Shown: in pieces, positions 1 through 13,100 of the stretch | Numbering within the stretch: the stretch's first letter is position 1 | Layout: each line of letters opens with the position of its first letter | NCBI GenBank assembly: GCA_023053685.1 | Contig: JALIGW010000013.1 | Location: 16,219,501-16,283,500, forward strand | From: Diadophis punctatus similis | Lineage: Eukaryota > Chordata > Lepidosauria > Squamata > Dipsadidae | DNA: 64,000 nt | Direction: 5' to 3' | The notes under the pieces: generated by a model | What the model was told of the DNA's origin: nothing | What the model saw: only the letters and a program-made list of their open reading frames with translations | The model's database searches: none | Translations under genes and position numbers: made by a program

Positions 1-304
1 ACAAACAAACCAATTCAGTCTATAAATCAATGATAACTCTGTTTCCCCCACTCTGATTGGAAGGAGTTTCTGGCTGGGAATTTGGGGAAGTTATATTCCC
101 TAAATAATTGGAAGGTAACAGATGTAAGGGTTATGGGGGGGAGAAGGCTTTTTTAGCTGTTCTAGGTGTTTAATCTCCCAGTTAAACTTGCATTAAGTCT
201 GTCTATTTGCGAAGCTCATGACTAGAGGTCTCCAGTGTTACAAGTATAAATAGGAGCAATGTCCTGATTTTATGAACTCCTTCAAGAGTACAACAGGTAC
301 TTAG

Positions 305-430
305 TTTATTATTTTATTTATTTATTTATTTTATTAGATTTATTGGCTGCCCATCTTACTACAAAGTAACTGAGTAGCTTACAATATTAAAAAAAATAAA
401 ACAATATAAATAAAATACTGCAAAAATATA
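305..430 (-). repeat. LINE/SINE 3' tail fragment
   Basis: T-rich (TTTAT)n run followed by ATTGGCTGCCCATCTTAC and GTAGCTTACAATATT, resembling the 3' end common to several squamate LINE/SINE families. Family not assigned. The rest of 1-957 shows no gene or clear repeat and is SLC9A2 intron 8. Confidence 0.5.
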
Positions 431-957
431 AATACAAAATACAAAATGCAATCGCTAAAAGATGGGAAGGGAGAAAATAGGATAAGTGGTGGGGGGAACA
501 AAGTGTTTTTTAAAGGAGGGGACGAATTACAGCCTCCTTAAAATGCCCCAGAAATATCCCTTCCTGGAGTGATGAATTACGGTAATCACTACCTGAACCC
601 ACCTGTTTGTCACCATATGGAGGCTTTCCCCATCCAGGAGGGACAAGGATCTAACTGACAGGTGGTGGTGCTGACAGCATTGAGGGCCCTTCAACAGGTC
701 CAACAAGGTCAAACTTTTCCCAGATTGATTTATAAAAAACAAAATATTTTCAATGTTATTCCTAACGTTCACTTCCATATATGTTTTTACTTCTGATTTG
801 TTTTCTGTTTGTATTTTATTATTAACTAATGGAAAGGTTTGAAAGTAAATTTTTGAGCTCCTTTTTATCTTTCTTGGGCTGCAAGGAAGCAAAGAATTCA
901 CCTTCAGTGCTTTTAAGAGTTATATTCTGATACTGTTCCATATTTATCTCTACTTAC

Positions 958-1119
958 TTGATAGAAGCTAGAGATGGAACTGTGCTTAACATCCCATTCT
1001 CTGCCATTTCAATGGCATGTTTTATTTCCAATTTCTTGTACAGGGCAACAATACTTGATTTTGGTTGTTTTTCCTTAATTAAAAGTCTTCTTAGGTATTT
1101 CTTATCAAATTTTATAAAC
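958..1119 (-). CDS. SLC9A2: SLC9A2 coding exon 8 (proximal cytoplasmic tail)
   Basis: 162 nt after acceptor TTACAG, ending ATC-AA before GTAAGTAG. Encodes [17 protein letters not shown] then [20 protein letters not shown] and [13 protein letters not shown], closely matching the NHE2 tail I remember. No following exon (expected to begin near DCREEKIRK) is visible between 1 and 957, so the gene continues off the left edge. Confidence 0.95.
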
Positions 1120-4100
1120 CTGTAAGAAACAAGAGCCATTCTATTAATTAATTTAAAATGAATTGAAACTGCAGCAAATTTTTCTTTGTTCTTATAAATT
1201 ATTCTGACTGTAGACATTTAGAGAATTAGTTTCTAACTAAAATAAAATTTTGAATTTGTGACAGAAATAAAGCAAAATTAAATATTCATGTTTTCTGAAA
1301 CAAAATAATTCTTAAACTTTATTGAAGTATATGTTTGTAAATTTAGTAATATTGTAAATGTAAATATTAAATAATACATTGGCTTTTTCCACTTGTTCTT
1401 TTATATCATTACTAAATATGCTACTTACTTATCTCTCCAAAAGTTGTGACCCCAGTGTCCACACACATCTTCCACACCAGCCTTCATATGGTCAAAGAAC
1501 TAGGATGGAAAAAAAAATTATTATTAACCAAAGGTATATATTACTTTTTTCTGTAAGAAAAAGTAATCTTGATTTTTACCCAATAAAATTTCAATACCAA
1601 AATAACAATGAAATAAATTTTATAAGATAAATTGTTATCCAATACAATTGTTTTTAAAATCAACAATAAATGTATCTGAAAAATACATTTCTAATAGTCA
1701 AGACTGACTTGATGGAACATAATGAATTAAAGCATGTTATAAATGTTACATTATCACCACCTGAAAAGGAAAGTCCCTCCAATTGAACATATGATATGAT
1801 GAATATAATAATATAATATAATATAATATAATATAATATAATATAATATAATATAATATAATATAATATAATATAATATAATATAATATAATATAATATA
1901 ATATAATATAATATAATAATATAATATAATATAATATAATATAATATAATATAATATAATATAATATAATATAATATAATATAATATAATATAATATAAT
2001 ATAATATAATATAATATAATATAATATAATAATATAATATAATATAATATAATATAATATAATATAATATAATATAATATAATATAATATAATATAATAT
2101 AATATAATATAATATAATATAATAATATAATATAATATTATAATATAATATAATATAATATAATATAATATAATATAATATAATATAATATAATATAATA
2201 TAATATAATATAATATAATATATAATATATAATATAATATAATATAATATAATATAATATAATATAATATAATATATAATATATAATATAATATAATATA
2301 ATATAATATAATATAATATAATATAATATAATATAATATAATATAATAATATAATATAATATAATATAATATAATATAATATAATATAATATAATATAAT
2401 ATAATATAATATAATATAATATAATAATATAATATAATATAATATAATATAATATAATATAATATAATATAATATAATATAATATAATATAATATAATAT
2501 AATATAATATAATATAATATAATATAATAATATAATATAATATAATATAATATAATATAATATAATATAATATAATATAATATAATATAATAATACAATA
2601 CAATACAATACAATACAATACAATACAATACAATACAATACAATACAATACAATACAATACAATACAATACAATACAATACAATACAATACAATAACAGA
2701 GTTGGAAGGGACCTTGGAGGTCTTCTAGTCCAACCCCCTGCCTAGGCAGGAAACCCTACACCACTTCAGACAAATGTTGATGATGCTTGTTATCTAGATG
2801 TACATCTTTTTCTCAGTGCATGGCACCCTTTGTGTCTCAGTTTTTCACAGGGCCTCTAGGCTAAAAGAAGTACCTGAAAGTTCCATTTATTAAATAGTTA
2901 AGTCCAAATTTAAAAACGTAAAATATCACAGCATGCACATTTTAGGAATCATGGTTCTGTGCATTTCCCAAAAGGCATGTAATGCACCTCAAATTGCAAA
3001 CATACCCTGCAGTAGATTTCCTCACTGACTGCTGGTTGCTTCTTATTTGATCTTTTGACATCAAGAAAGTCTACTAGTGGGCGAATTGTCATTCCCTGTA
3101 CAGTAGAGCAGAAACAAGCATGACAGTCACTTCAGCCCAGCACGATTTGCCATGATGTCATTTTAAATATTCTGTTCAATGTGCATTTTAATAAATGAGT
3201 GGTCAGTATATAGCATTATATTACAAATATTTGAAAGGAAAATACATTTGTGTTGTGAAAGGAGATGCAGCTTGAGGAAAGATTTCATATTGTACTGATT
3301 GATTATTTTTGATGAAGAGAATTAGATAAAGTTTACAAGGCGACTCAAGTATAAGGAAAGGTACCAGAAAATATTTCAATACGTCAAGACAGGAGCTGAT
3401 TACTTCACAAACTAGAAAAATTATCTGACATCCAAGAGGGATAGAGTTCTGTAATGTTGTACAAATCAGTATGAGAATATTCTGAATGGAGGATGAAAAG
3501 GAAGGAAAGCATCAGAAATTAAGCTGAAAATTTAGGCCTAGTTCATAGGATAGATGGGGTTATTGTCAATGAATATGATGAGATCTAGAAGAAGGCTTTG
3601 ACACAAATCTGAGATGTTCAGCCACGGACATATGCAATTTCTGACAACATAATCTGTTATTTTCTTTTTGTGTGACACTTTTAATATTGTAAATCGGACA
3701 AATTGCAGATTTTCTATGAAAAGAATTATTGGACATATTGGACATATAACTATTGGAAATATTCTTACCTGAATGAACACAGTAAAGAATATCAGTACGA
3801 TAGCAGCGGTAATGAAAAGCTTCTTTCTAGGAAATACAGCAGAAGGGAGCAGGAAGACCAGAGAAAAACATATAGCTCCTCGTAGGCCTCCATAGGCGAT
3901 AATGAACTGGTCTTTAAATGTTATAGGAATTGTCCGAAATACATTTATTACCTGAGTCAATGCAAAAACTCCTAAAAAAAAGCCAAACACATACAAAAAT
4001 TGATCCTGGTATCCTAACCAGCTTTAAAATTTAGGAACAAAAGGTACAGTGTTATATCAGTTCTCTTCCTATTTCCATGGCTGGTTTCAGTTGGTGTTGA

Positions 4101-7100
4101 TAGGGAAGATAGATTTAATTCCATTACAGATCCCCAGGATCTACCCTCTCTCTGCTCTTAACATCTGCAGTACATGAAACTGTTGAGTAAAGTGTAAGGT
4201 TTTACATCAGAATCAGTGGTGGGTTGCTCCCGGTTCGGCCTGGTACTGCGAACCGGTACCGGCAGCGGGAGGCTCCGCCCCGCCCACCCAGGACGGTTCT
4301 GTGCATGCGCAGAAGCTTCTGCACAGAAGCGTCACGAGCACATGCGCAGACTGGTAGCAACGGGTTTTAGAACCCACTACTGATCAGAATGGTGTTACAT
4401 CAGAATGGTATAAGTTATTATCAATATGCTGATGTATAATATAGAGTACATCTCCATCTCAGGCTGACCAAGTTAGGTTGTCAAGATTCTTTCCCAGTGC
4501 CTGAAAGTTGTGTACCCTGGATGGGGAAATACAGTTTATCTTAACACTAGCAAAACTGAATAGTTATACATTTTGGATAGCACTTTGGTAAGAAATATCT
4601 CTCCCAAGCAGAACTGGAATGCAATATTGCGGTCCTCTTGGACTCTGCTTTTGCTAGAATTCCATCTGTATTCAAGTTGTGAGGAAAAGATTTAAAAAAT
4701 AGCTGTTGATTAATGTTTTCCCTAGTAAGGACAAGCAGCAAAAACTTTGCACAAACCCATCTTGTGTGACAGTTTGCACAATAAGGAAGATGACTTTGAC
4801 AGAGTTATGCAGGTTCATTACCAAAGCAACAAGTAGTAAAACATATCTTAAGTTGACAATACGGATAGTGTTCATACGTGTGTCAGACAGACATTTCCCT
4901 AATTCACTAAGATATAAGAAAGAAAAAAAGAACAGCATATTCCATCAAAATTCTGTTATTACGGTATAACTGTATCCAGGCTGATGCAGCTACACCCATT
5001 CCTGGGTATGACTCACAGTCACTCATGCCCTAGTCATATGCTGTCTAGATTGCTACAATATGTTCCATATAGAGTTGCCTTTGATAACCACTCAGAATTC
5101 AGTGGTGTGAACAGTTATGAATGCACTTCATTGTGCTCAGGTAGCACACTGCTTCACAAACTGAACTGGCTCCATATAAACTTTCAGATGTTATTCAAGG
5201 TACTGATTATTTCCTATAAAATCCTTCATGGCAGAGATCCAGGTTATCTGTAGAACTGCCTGTCCCTAATTGTCTCTATTTGTCCCATGACATTTTGCAG
5301 AGAAGGAGTATTAAGGTTCTTTTCCAGTAATAAAGTCAGCTAATGAAATTGTTAAGGGCCATGGTTTCTCTGTTGCAGTGCCTGCCCTAAGATCATTCAT
5401 CTGAGTTTTGGACATCCTGGTTTTGTCCCTGCAAAGATGCAATGACCTGGCTCTACCCCAAACTTTCAGGCAGATTGTGTATATACATATATATATACTC
5501 AGAGTCATTTGTAAAGATTTTCCTCTATCACTGTAAAAAACAAGACTTTCATCTTAAAAATAAGGACATTTCTTTGTCAAAGGTACAGTTCCATTATCTA
5601 AAAGATAATCGTATTTCAGTACTAAAGTAGGTTCAAGTGCAATCTAGAAAGTTTTAAATGGCTCTTACCTAATGAACGCCAAATCAAACAAAATAGCAGA
5701 GTGAAGCAAACAAAGGCCCAGTTCCATTCATGGTTTTTTCCTACTGTAGATACTCCCATGAAAATAAAGATAAGAGTTTCACTGACACTGCTCAGCATTT
5801 TCATGAAATATTTTATAGTAGTATAGGACTTCTGAGAAACATTCTCCTCCACGTATTTATTCATGGTCATAGCACATGCTGTAATCCTGCAGGAAAAAAC
5901 TAGTTCAGTTTCTCTGTATTTTTATTACAAATACTGTATTTTTATTGCAAACACTTGAGTAACGTGCATCTGGTGTTACTCCAATAAAATGCACAGAGTC
6001 ACCATGTTAATGAGATAGGTGGCAGGAAATCCAATAAATAAATAAATATCACTCAGAATTGTTATAGAAGTTAATGTCACTGAGTTCAGTAAAATTAAGA
6101 TTCTTCCTTTTAACATTGCTGAACACATTTCTTGATACCATATAATAAGGTCTTTGGGAACACTTAGAGACTTCTATGCAATCAACATAATGCATTGTGT
6201 GGATCCCTTTGCAGTCAACTCTTCTAACAAAAACTAAATTGTTACTTGCTTGTAGAAAATGGAAAGTTATCATTCTCTTTGGCTTTTGTCGCTCTGAAGG
6301 ACATACGATGCTGTCTTGGCCACTTGGGCCAGGTGGCTACTATAATTATTTGTCCTCCCTTGGTTATTCAGCATTGTGATATTCAATGTGGTTGTGATTT
6401 CACTTTAAAAAGATACCATTTCATGATGTCAGAAAGACTGCAAATAGATATCATGCGTGGGTAGTATTGCAGTGCCTCCTGTTTTAATCTTGAACTTTAA
6501 GATGTGTTCCATGATGTTGTTCCTATCAAATATCTTCCTGGAACAGATGTTTCAGAGATTATACAAACTGGATTTGCTATTGCTTCTCAGTTTAATTGTT
6601 ATTATATATTTTGGTCAAAGTATGTTTTATATTTTTATATAAGGTAAAGTAAGCTAAACTAAGTCACTTTAGGAAGTCACCTTACCATCTGCTGATAGTG
6701 AATGTTAAAGAAGTAATCTATTATTCTTAGATGCAAAAATGAGTTGCACTTTTAGGTACTTATTTAAAGCAGCTTAGATAAGAATCTTTGCTAAATCCCC
6801 AGGATGATACAGGGCATATCTGACCAAGTAGAAAGGCCACAGGAAGTTTTCTACAATAGTTCCCATGCCATTCTGTGGTTTTTGATAGCCAGAACATGTG
6901 AGACAAAAGAGGAAGTATGAAAGTTCTCCTGTGCTGTGAGGCTGCAATTCCAGGCTTCATTTTATACTTCCCACTTCATCTCTAAAGTAGCCCAGAACTG
7001 CAGAGATTTATCAGATCCTCACATAATGACTGTAACACCAACAAAATGTGAAGAACCACATTAGACAATTCTAGGAACGTTCATCCAATTTCAAAACTCT

Positions 7101-10100
7101 TAATACTGGTAGTATACTGAAAATTAGTTATAATGTCTCTTTTACTTCAGTTGTAAGATTATATGGAAAGTTTTATGACTGGGGTTGTCTGAGTTTGGCT
7201 AGTAATAACAGCAGAAATGTGGATTTCATCTATAAAAGCAAGGATAAAGTACAAATTATTCTCTTTTTAATAACTGGTATTTTTTAAACTCATAAAAGGT
7301 ACTTATAAATTTAAGTCCTGATGACCTGAATGATTATTCTTCTCACATACGTAGGTACAGGGTGGGAAAACGTATCCAATAAATTACTAGTGGTTTGGTT
7401 TGATTTGTATTTTGTTTTTATGTCTTGTCAGAGAAAGACTAATGCAGAAATCCTTCAGTATATTAATTTCAGTTTATTTAAATATTCCTAGGTAATCACT
7501 TCCATTTATCTAAAACCATTTAAACTAGACTGGGCAGATTACCAGTAATGCAAATCAGCCTGTACAAACATGGCAGTTTCTGTCTAGTGGAAAAATGTAG
7601 TTCATAAGATATTATCTTTTAGCTTTTTCACAATTCAGTGTTAAGTTTCCTGGCTCCCCTTCTATATTATGTGATATATAGGAGTTATACAAATCTTTTG
7701 AAAATACTTTATTGTAACTTGATCAAAATCATTCCATTTATGACAAAAGAAACTTAACATCCAATATTCTATTACATTCCTTTTTTGGTATGAATGTATA
7801 TATGAGTGTTATTATATACTAGACTAGAAAATAATTTAGTAGTCAATCCATTAAATTCCAAGATTGCACTAATAAAGATTAATAATCAGAACTAGTGACC
7901 TCAGGAAAACAATTAGAGTAATATAATTTCAGAACCTAAACTGGCTGAGTGAGTATATTAACTTAGACTGCTAGTTAAAACAATTTATCACAAAAACCAA
8001 AGAAATCAGAACTAATTTTAAGACAATTGAGCACTAAACATTTGCATTTTTAACATTATGGACACTGGACTTGTTAAGTGTTATTACTTCTGAATTTGGA
8101 AACTAGATCCTGGTTGTTGTTTTTTAAAAAAGGAAGAGCATAAGTTACTATTAATAATACATGCAAGATATTCTTAGCCAAGGTTTGTTGTTTGCTTGTT
8201 TTTTTATATATACTTACGCCATAATCCCTGAAAGGTGAAACATTTCAGCTGTTATGTACGATAGGTAACTGTATAAGAAGACAAACAGTGGCTCAATCAC
8301 TCGGATTTTATGGGTGAATCGAGTAGTAAAAGCTGCTACAAATCCAAGAATGATTCCAATCAAAACTCCACCAATGCCAACTACAAAAAAATTAGCAATT
8401 CCAGCAAATATGTCAATGGCCTCAATTGTATGCATCTGGCAGAAAGATTTGAACAAGTTGTACAGCACCTATGAAGGGAAGAGTTTAGCTTTTTAGATTC
8501 CTTTCCAAATAATGTTACAGTTATTTTAACTGGAAATGTAAATTACATTCTATTGCTATTCGATAATCTCAGACAGTAGAACAAATGAAAAAAAAATAGG
8601 AATACATGATGAAAGAGCCAATATTTATTACTTTTCAGCTATGCTGCATTTTCTTAAAGAAAACACATCTTTTTTAAAAAAAATTCCCTTCAGAGAAAAA
8701 ATATTCAGTTATTCAATCCTGTATGTAACAATGAGGAGCCTCAGTCCTTAATCTAATGTTGTATAGTGAATTTCAAAAAATCTTTATAATCTAGTCAACC
8801 CTCTGAAGAAAAAAATAGCAGTCTCTTACCTGAAGCCTTGCACGTGAATTTGGGGGGATGGGATGGGATGGGAAAGATATAAGAAAAAGAAAAAAAGTAT
8901 GTCAGGGGGGAAAATGATGTGTCAGAAAGAAAGATAGCAGGTGATTTCATCCTTTAGGCTATTTATAAGGCTGAAGTACTTCGGATCAGTACCCAAAAGG
9001 TGATTCAGCAGCTGCCACATAATCCGGAGAAAAGGATTCAGCTGTATTAGCATAAATGTTACATTGATGCCTCCATATGGTCCAACACTTTTTTTAAACA
9101 AAACCCAAAGCTCTACATAGTTTAGTGCACAAAGAGCAAAGACAAACATCTGTCCATATCTATAGACTGAATACATAATGAATACATTCATTAAAACTAT
9201 TCAACCAGGAGAGAAAGTTACATTCATAGCTGCCAAATGACAGGGATAAAGGCAAAAAGCCTTTATCTTCTCGTCGACCAGAATCCAATAGTTCTCAAAA
9301 ACGCCCACCACCTTGGTGGTAAAGATTAAGTGTTTGCTGTCATTTCTCCCATGCAGTAGGCTTTAAACCATGTTCTATCTAATCAGTGGTGGGTTTCAAA
9401 AAATTTTTACTGTTGTTTCTGTGGGCGTGGCTTGGTGGGTGTGGCTTGGTGGGCGTGGCAGGGGAAGGATACTGTAAAATCTCCATTCCCTCCCCACTCC
9501 AGGGGAAGGTTACTGCAAAATCCCCATTTCCTCCTGATCATCTGGGACTCCTAACTTCTCAGGGAAAAAAAGATCTCGCGAAGTTGGAAGGTCTGACTGA
9601 ACTGACTGATCAGCCTCCCAGCTGATTGGGGCAGCCAGTCCATTGCCGCCTCCCAGCTGATAAGCGTGGCTCCCAGTCATGCCCTTGCAGCCTCCCCATC
9701 CTGAATGGCAACCCTGGGGGGCAGGGAGGGGGGGCAAGGCAATGGTGGGAACAACCAGTTCGCCAAACTACGCAAAAAATTAACAACAGGTTCAGCCGAA
9801 CCAGTGTAAACCGGCTGAATCCCACCACTGTTCTGGAGGCCTCCAAGACTACTCCCACCAACACTGACAGGGTAAGTCGTTGGAATATAAATTGAGAGCA
9901 AACCTACTCCTAGGTGATGTTACCTACTTTGGGTAATGAAACATCTACAAGAAAATAACTAAGCTCAAAGAACACCAGGCAGGTTGTTGTCTCAAAGAGG
10001 AGTTTGGATTTAGCATGGATTCCTTCACTCCTCTCAAAGAGAAGTTTGAGAAAGGAGTGAAGGAATCCATTTATACCAAAATGGAAAAGCCTTCCTCGAT

Positions 10101-13100
10101 AGAGGTGGAAGTCTCAGACACAACCAGTCCTCCAGCTTTTATGCTGCTCTTGCATCAGTCCCCAAGAAGATCAAGACCACAGGCTCATCAGGGAGATCAC
10201 ACTTAATGACCCATCTAAGAATTTAGGAACAATGATCCTTAAGGACTCTGTCTACTCAGCTATTCAGATTAGGTGAAATGAAACCATCCTGGACGACATA
10301 TATGGGGTCCCTCTTACCAACTTTCTCAGACTAAAGAAGCTACTTCAAAACAAACCATTTCAAACAAACAAACAAAAGAACAATGAGGTCCAGTTGCCAA
10401 GTGACTCAACTTCCAGACATTCCCTTTCATGTCCCACAATGCATTACTGCTCTATTCACAGTTACCTTGCTTTATTCCAGTGGTTCCCAACTTTGGTACG
10501 TGTACCACTAGTGGTACACGAGGGCCTTCCAGGTGGTACGCGAACACTTTCGGGGTCATGAACGATTTTTAGTTAGTTATTTTTTACTTCACAAAAATGT
10601 TTACTGCCTAACACAAGATAATCTGGCAACGATTTGCAACTGTTGCCACACGCCACCCACCTGGTCCCAGCGGCCCGAGAATCCAGTTGCTGGATGCGCG
10701 AGGCCAAAAAAGGAACGGTACAATTATGGAAATTTAGTTTCTCTGGAACCAGGTGGTATGCGGCGACTGTACGGGACCTCCAAGTGGTACTCGATCACAA
10801 AAAGGTTGGGAACCACTGCTTTATTATAAACAAATTTTACTTATTTGCAGTTTCAGAGTAAATATGCCAGGAATCACAAATGAAGTTATTTCTCATGATT
10901 TAGAGCTCTGTAAAAGGACCTATAATTCTTTGTTCTTTCCAACTTTAGAACTTCAGATAGTGTTTTCTATTATTAATCAAACAACACAACTTGTGGACTG
11001 CCTATCAAACTAACCATATCTTGTCCTGACTTATGTGTGGTTCGCAAAAAATAGAAGCAAAACATGTTTGCTTTACTTGCTGTAAGCTAGTTTTATTGGC
11101 AAGAGGCACAGTATGGAAATCCTATTAGCCCTGCTTGGTGAAATTGTATCTCGTTATCCTTTGAGAAAGCAGTAACCATATTACAAGCAACAAGGAATTG
11201 GACCACACAAAAAAGCTGGAAATAGTGAAAGGAGGTGCCAGTTTATTTTACTTCTCTGATGCAGAGACAGAAATGGAAATCTGAGCAGTGTGCTCCCATC
11301 TCAATTTGAAACAGCCTGCTCACTTCCTTGTTCTACTCCCCAGGCATTCCTGGTGCCTATCGAATATCAGCCATTAAAGATATACATTAATCTGGTTTAT
11401 ATTCTGCAGAATGAAACTGCAATGCTTTTCCTGGATGGTGCCATTTCACATTGCATGCTCCATTAAAATGCAAATACGAACCTTCTTTGTTATAAGAACT
11501 CTACATGAATAAGAAACTTTATTTTTGTAAAGTGAGACAGAATTTTATACAATGTTAATCTGCCAGTTTCCTAAAGTGGTTCAGCCCAACAAATTTTTAT
11601 CTCTTCACCTCACTGAATGTGAGATGCATATTGGAGGTTGTTGGAGATTTTAAAAATTGATAGGGATTTAAGTATATGGATACATAATTTAAGAAAAAAA
11701 CTGTATGATGTTGTCATTAGCAAGACAGGAATCCCATGGCACCTTGAAAACTAACTGATGTTGCCATGGCATAAAATCTGTGATGAACAGGGCTGTAGCC
11801 AACAAATAACTATTTTCATATAGGTCATTCATTGTCATATGGATGGTCATTAACTTTTAGCCACTCCTGTATTCATCTTTTCTTATTTTTTTTCCAAAGT
11901 ACAATAGAAAAATTAATACAAAACTTAATTCAAATACTTTCCTAGTAATTGCCAAACACATTGCTATACACTTTTTCTATTTTTGAGTTTTAGATACAAC
12001 ATTCCTATGGAAAAAATTACTAATATGCCATCTGATTACTAATAGAACTACTTCTATGATGAGCTTAAAATAGTGAAATAAGTTTGTGTGGGCTTGTGAT
12101 TCTAGCAGAATTACTTGTGATGTAGCCATAATAAAATTATTCAAGCTTCTTTCTGAATGAAAGTTTAGATTCAGCATGATTCCTCCTCTGTATTTTTATT
12201 TTCTAAGTTTTCTTTTTAGTTTAGAATTAAATAAAGAGACCATTGAAATTGGACAGCTAACAAATTCAAATAAATAAATAAGATTTCACTATAGCTAAAA
12301 TATATGTAACGTGCAATTTACATTTCTTACTACATTATAGGAACATAGGTTTATTCTTATTAAATATTAAATGTAAGGTTATCATTTGTCGATTTTAACA
12401 TGAACACTCACTAAACTTAAGAATTTGGTTTTTCTTTTAGTTCATTAGCTAAGACAATTAGTGAAGTGAAATATGTGTTCTTGTGATTTAGGAAGAAAAA
12501 GAATGAATACAAATTATATGAATTGCAATATATGATGACAAAAAGTATGTTTATATCAGTTAAAACTTTAGCAGAATGTTTAAAATATTAATAGCAGTTC
12601 ATTCAATGAGTTATGTGTAACATTTTTCATCTGTCAAATAACTGATCAACATCTTTTGCCAGAAGGACAGAATAATTAGCCAACTATCTATTCCTTTGCA
12701 AAACAGAACTCAAATTCCCCTTCCAAATGCAGGGACAGATGTCAGAATGAGCAGAACTCATTGATGGGGTATTGTAGTCTTTTCATATTTGATTTAAGCG
12801 AAAGGGTGAAACTCAGAGCTACAAATTGGTTCAGATCTTTACAAGATAATAGTATTGTTTACAAAATAGAATTACCATTCCTATGTATACCAGGAACTAT
12901 TTCAAAGGTGGCTATAGCTTTTATTGTAAACTATTTACACATTCTCATGACCTCAGAGATTTTATCCAGTAACTAATACAATTTTCCCATTTTTCTATCT
13001 CACTTCCTGTGAGATGAATACCGCCATATCCTGTATGAAATTAAAATGCATTTCTTTCTTGTTACCAATTCAATATATCTGATGACCAACACAGATAATA

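Noticed and set aside
1660..2693. Open frames of 180-340 codons rich in Tyr, Ile and Leu
   Set aside because: They are translations of the ATAAT/ATACA pentanucleotide array in each phase.
8922..9191. 89-codon minus-strand frame
   Set aside because: No convincing match to a known family and no splice context; left unassigned.
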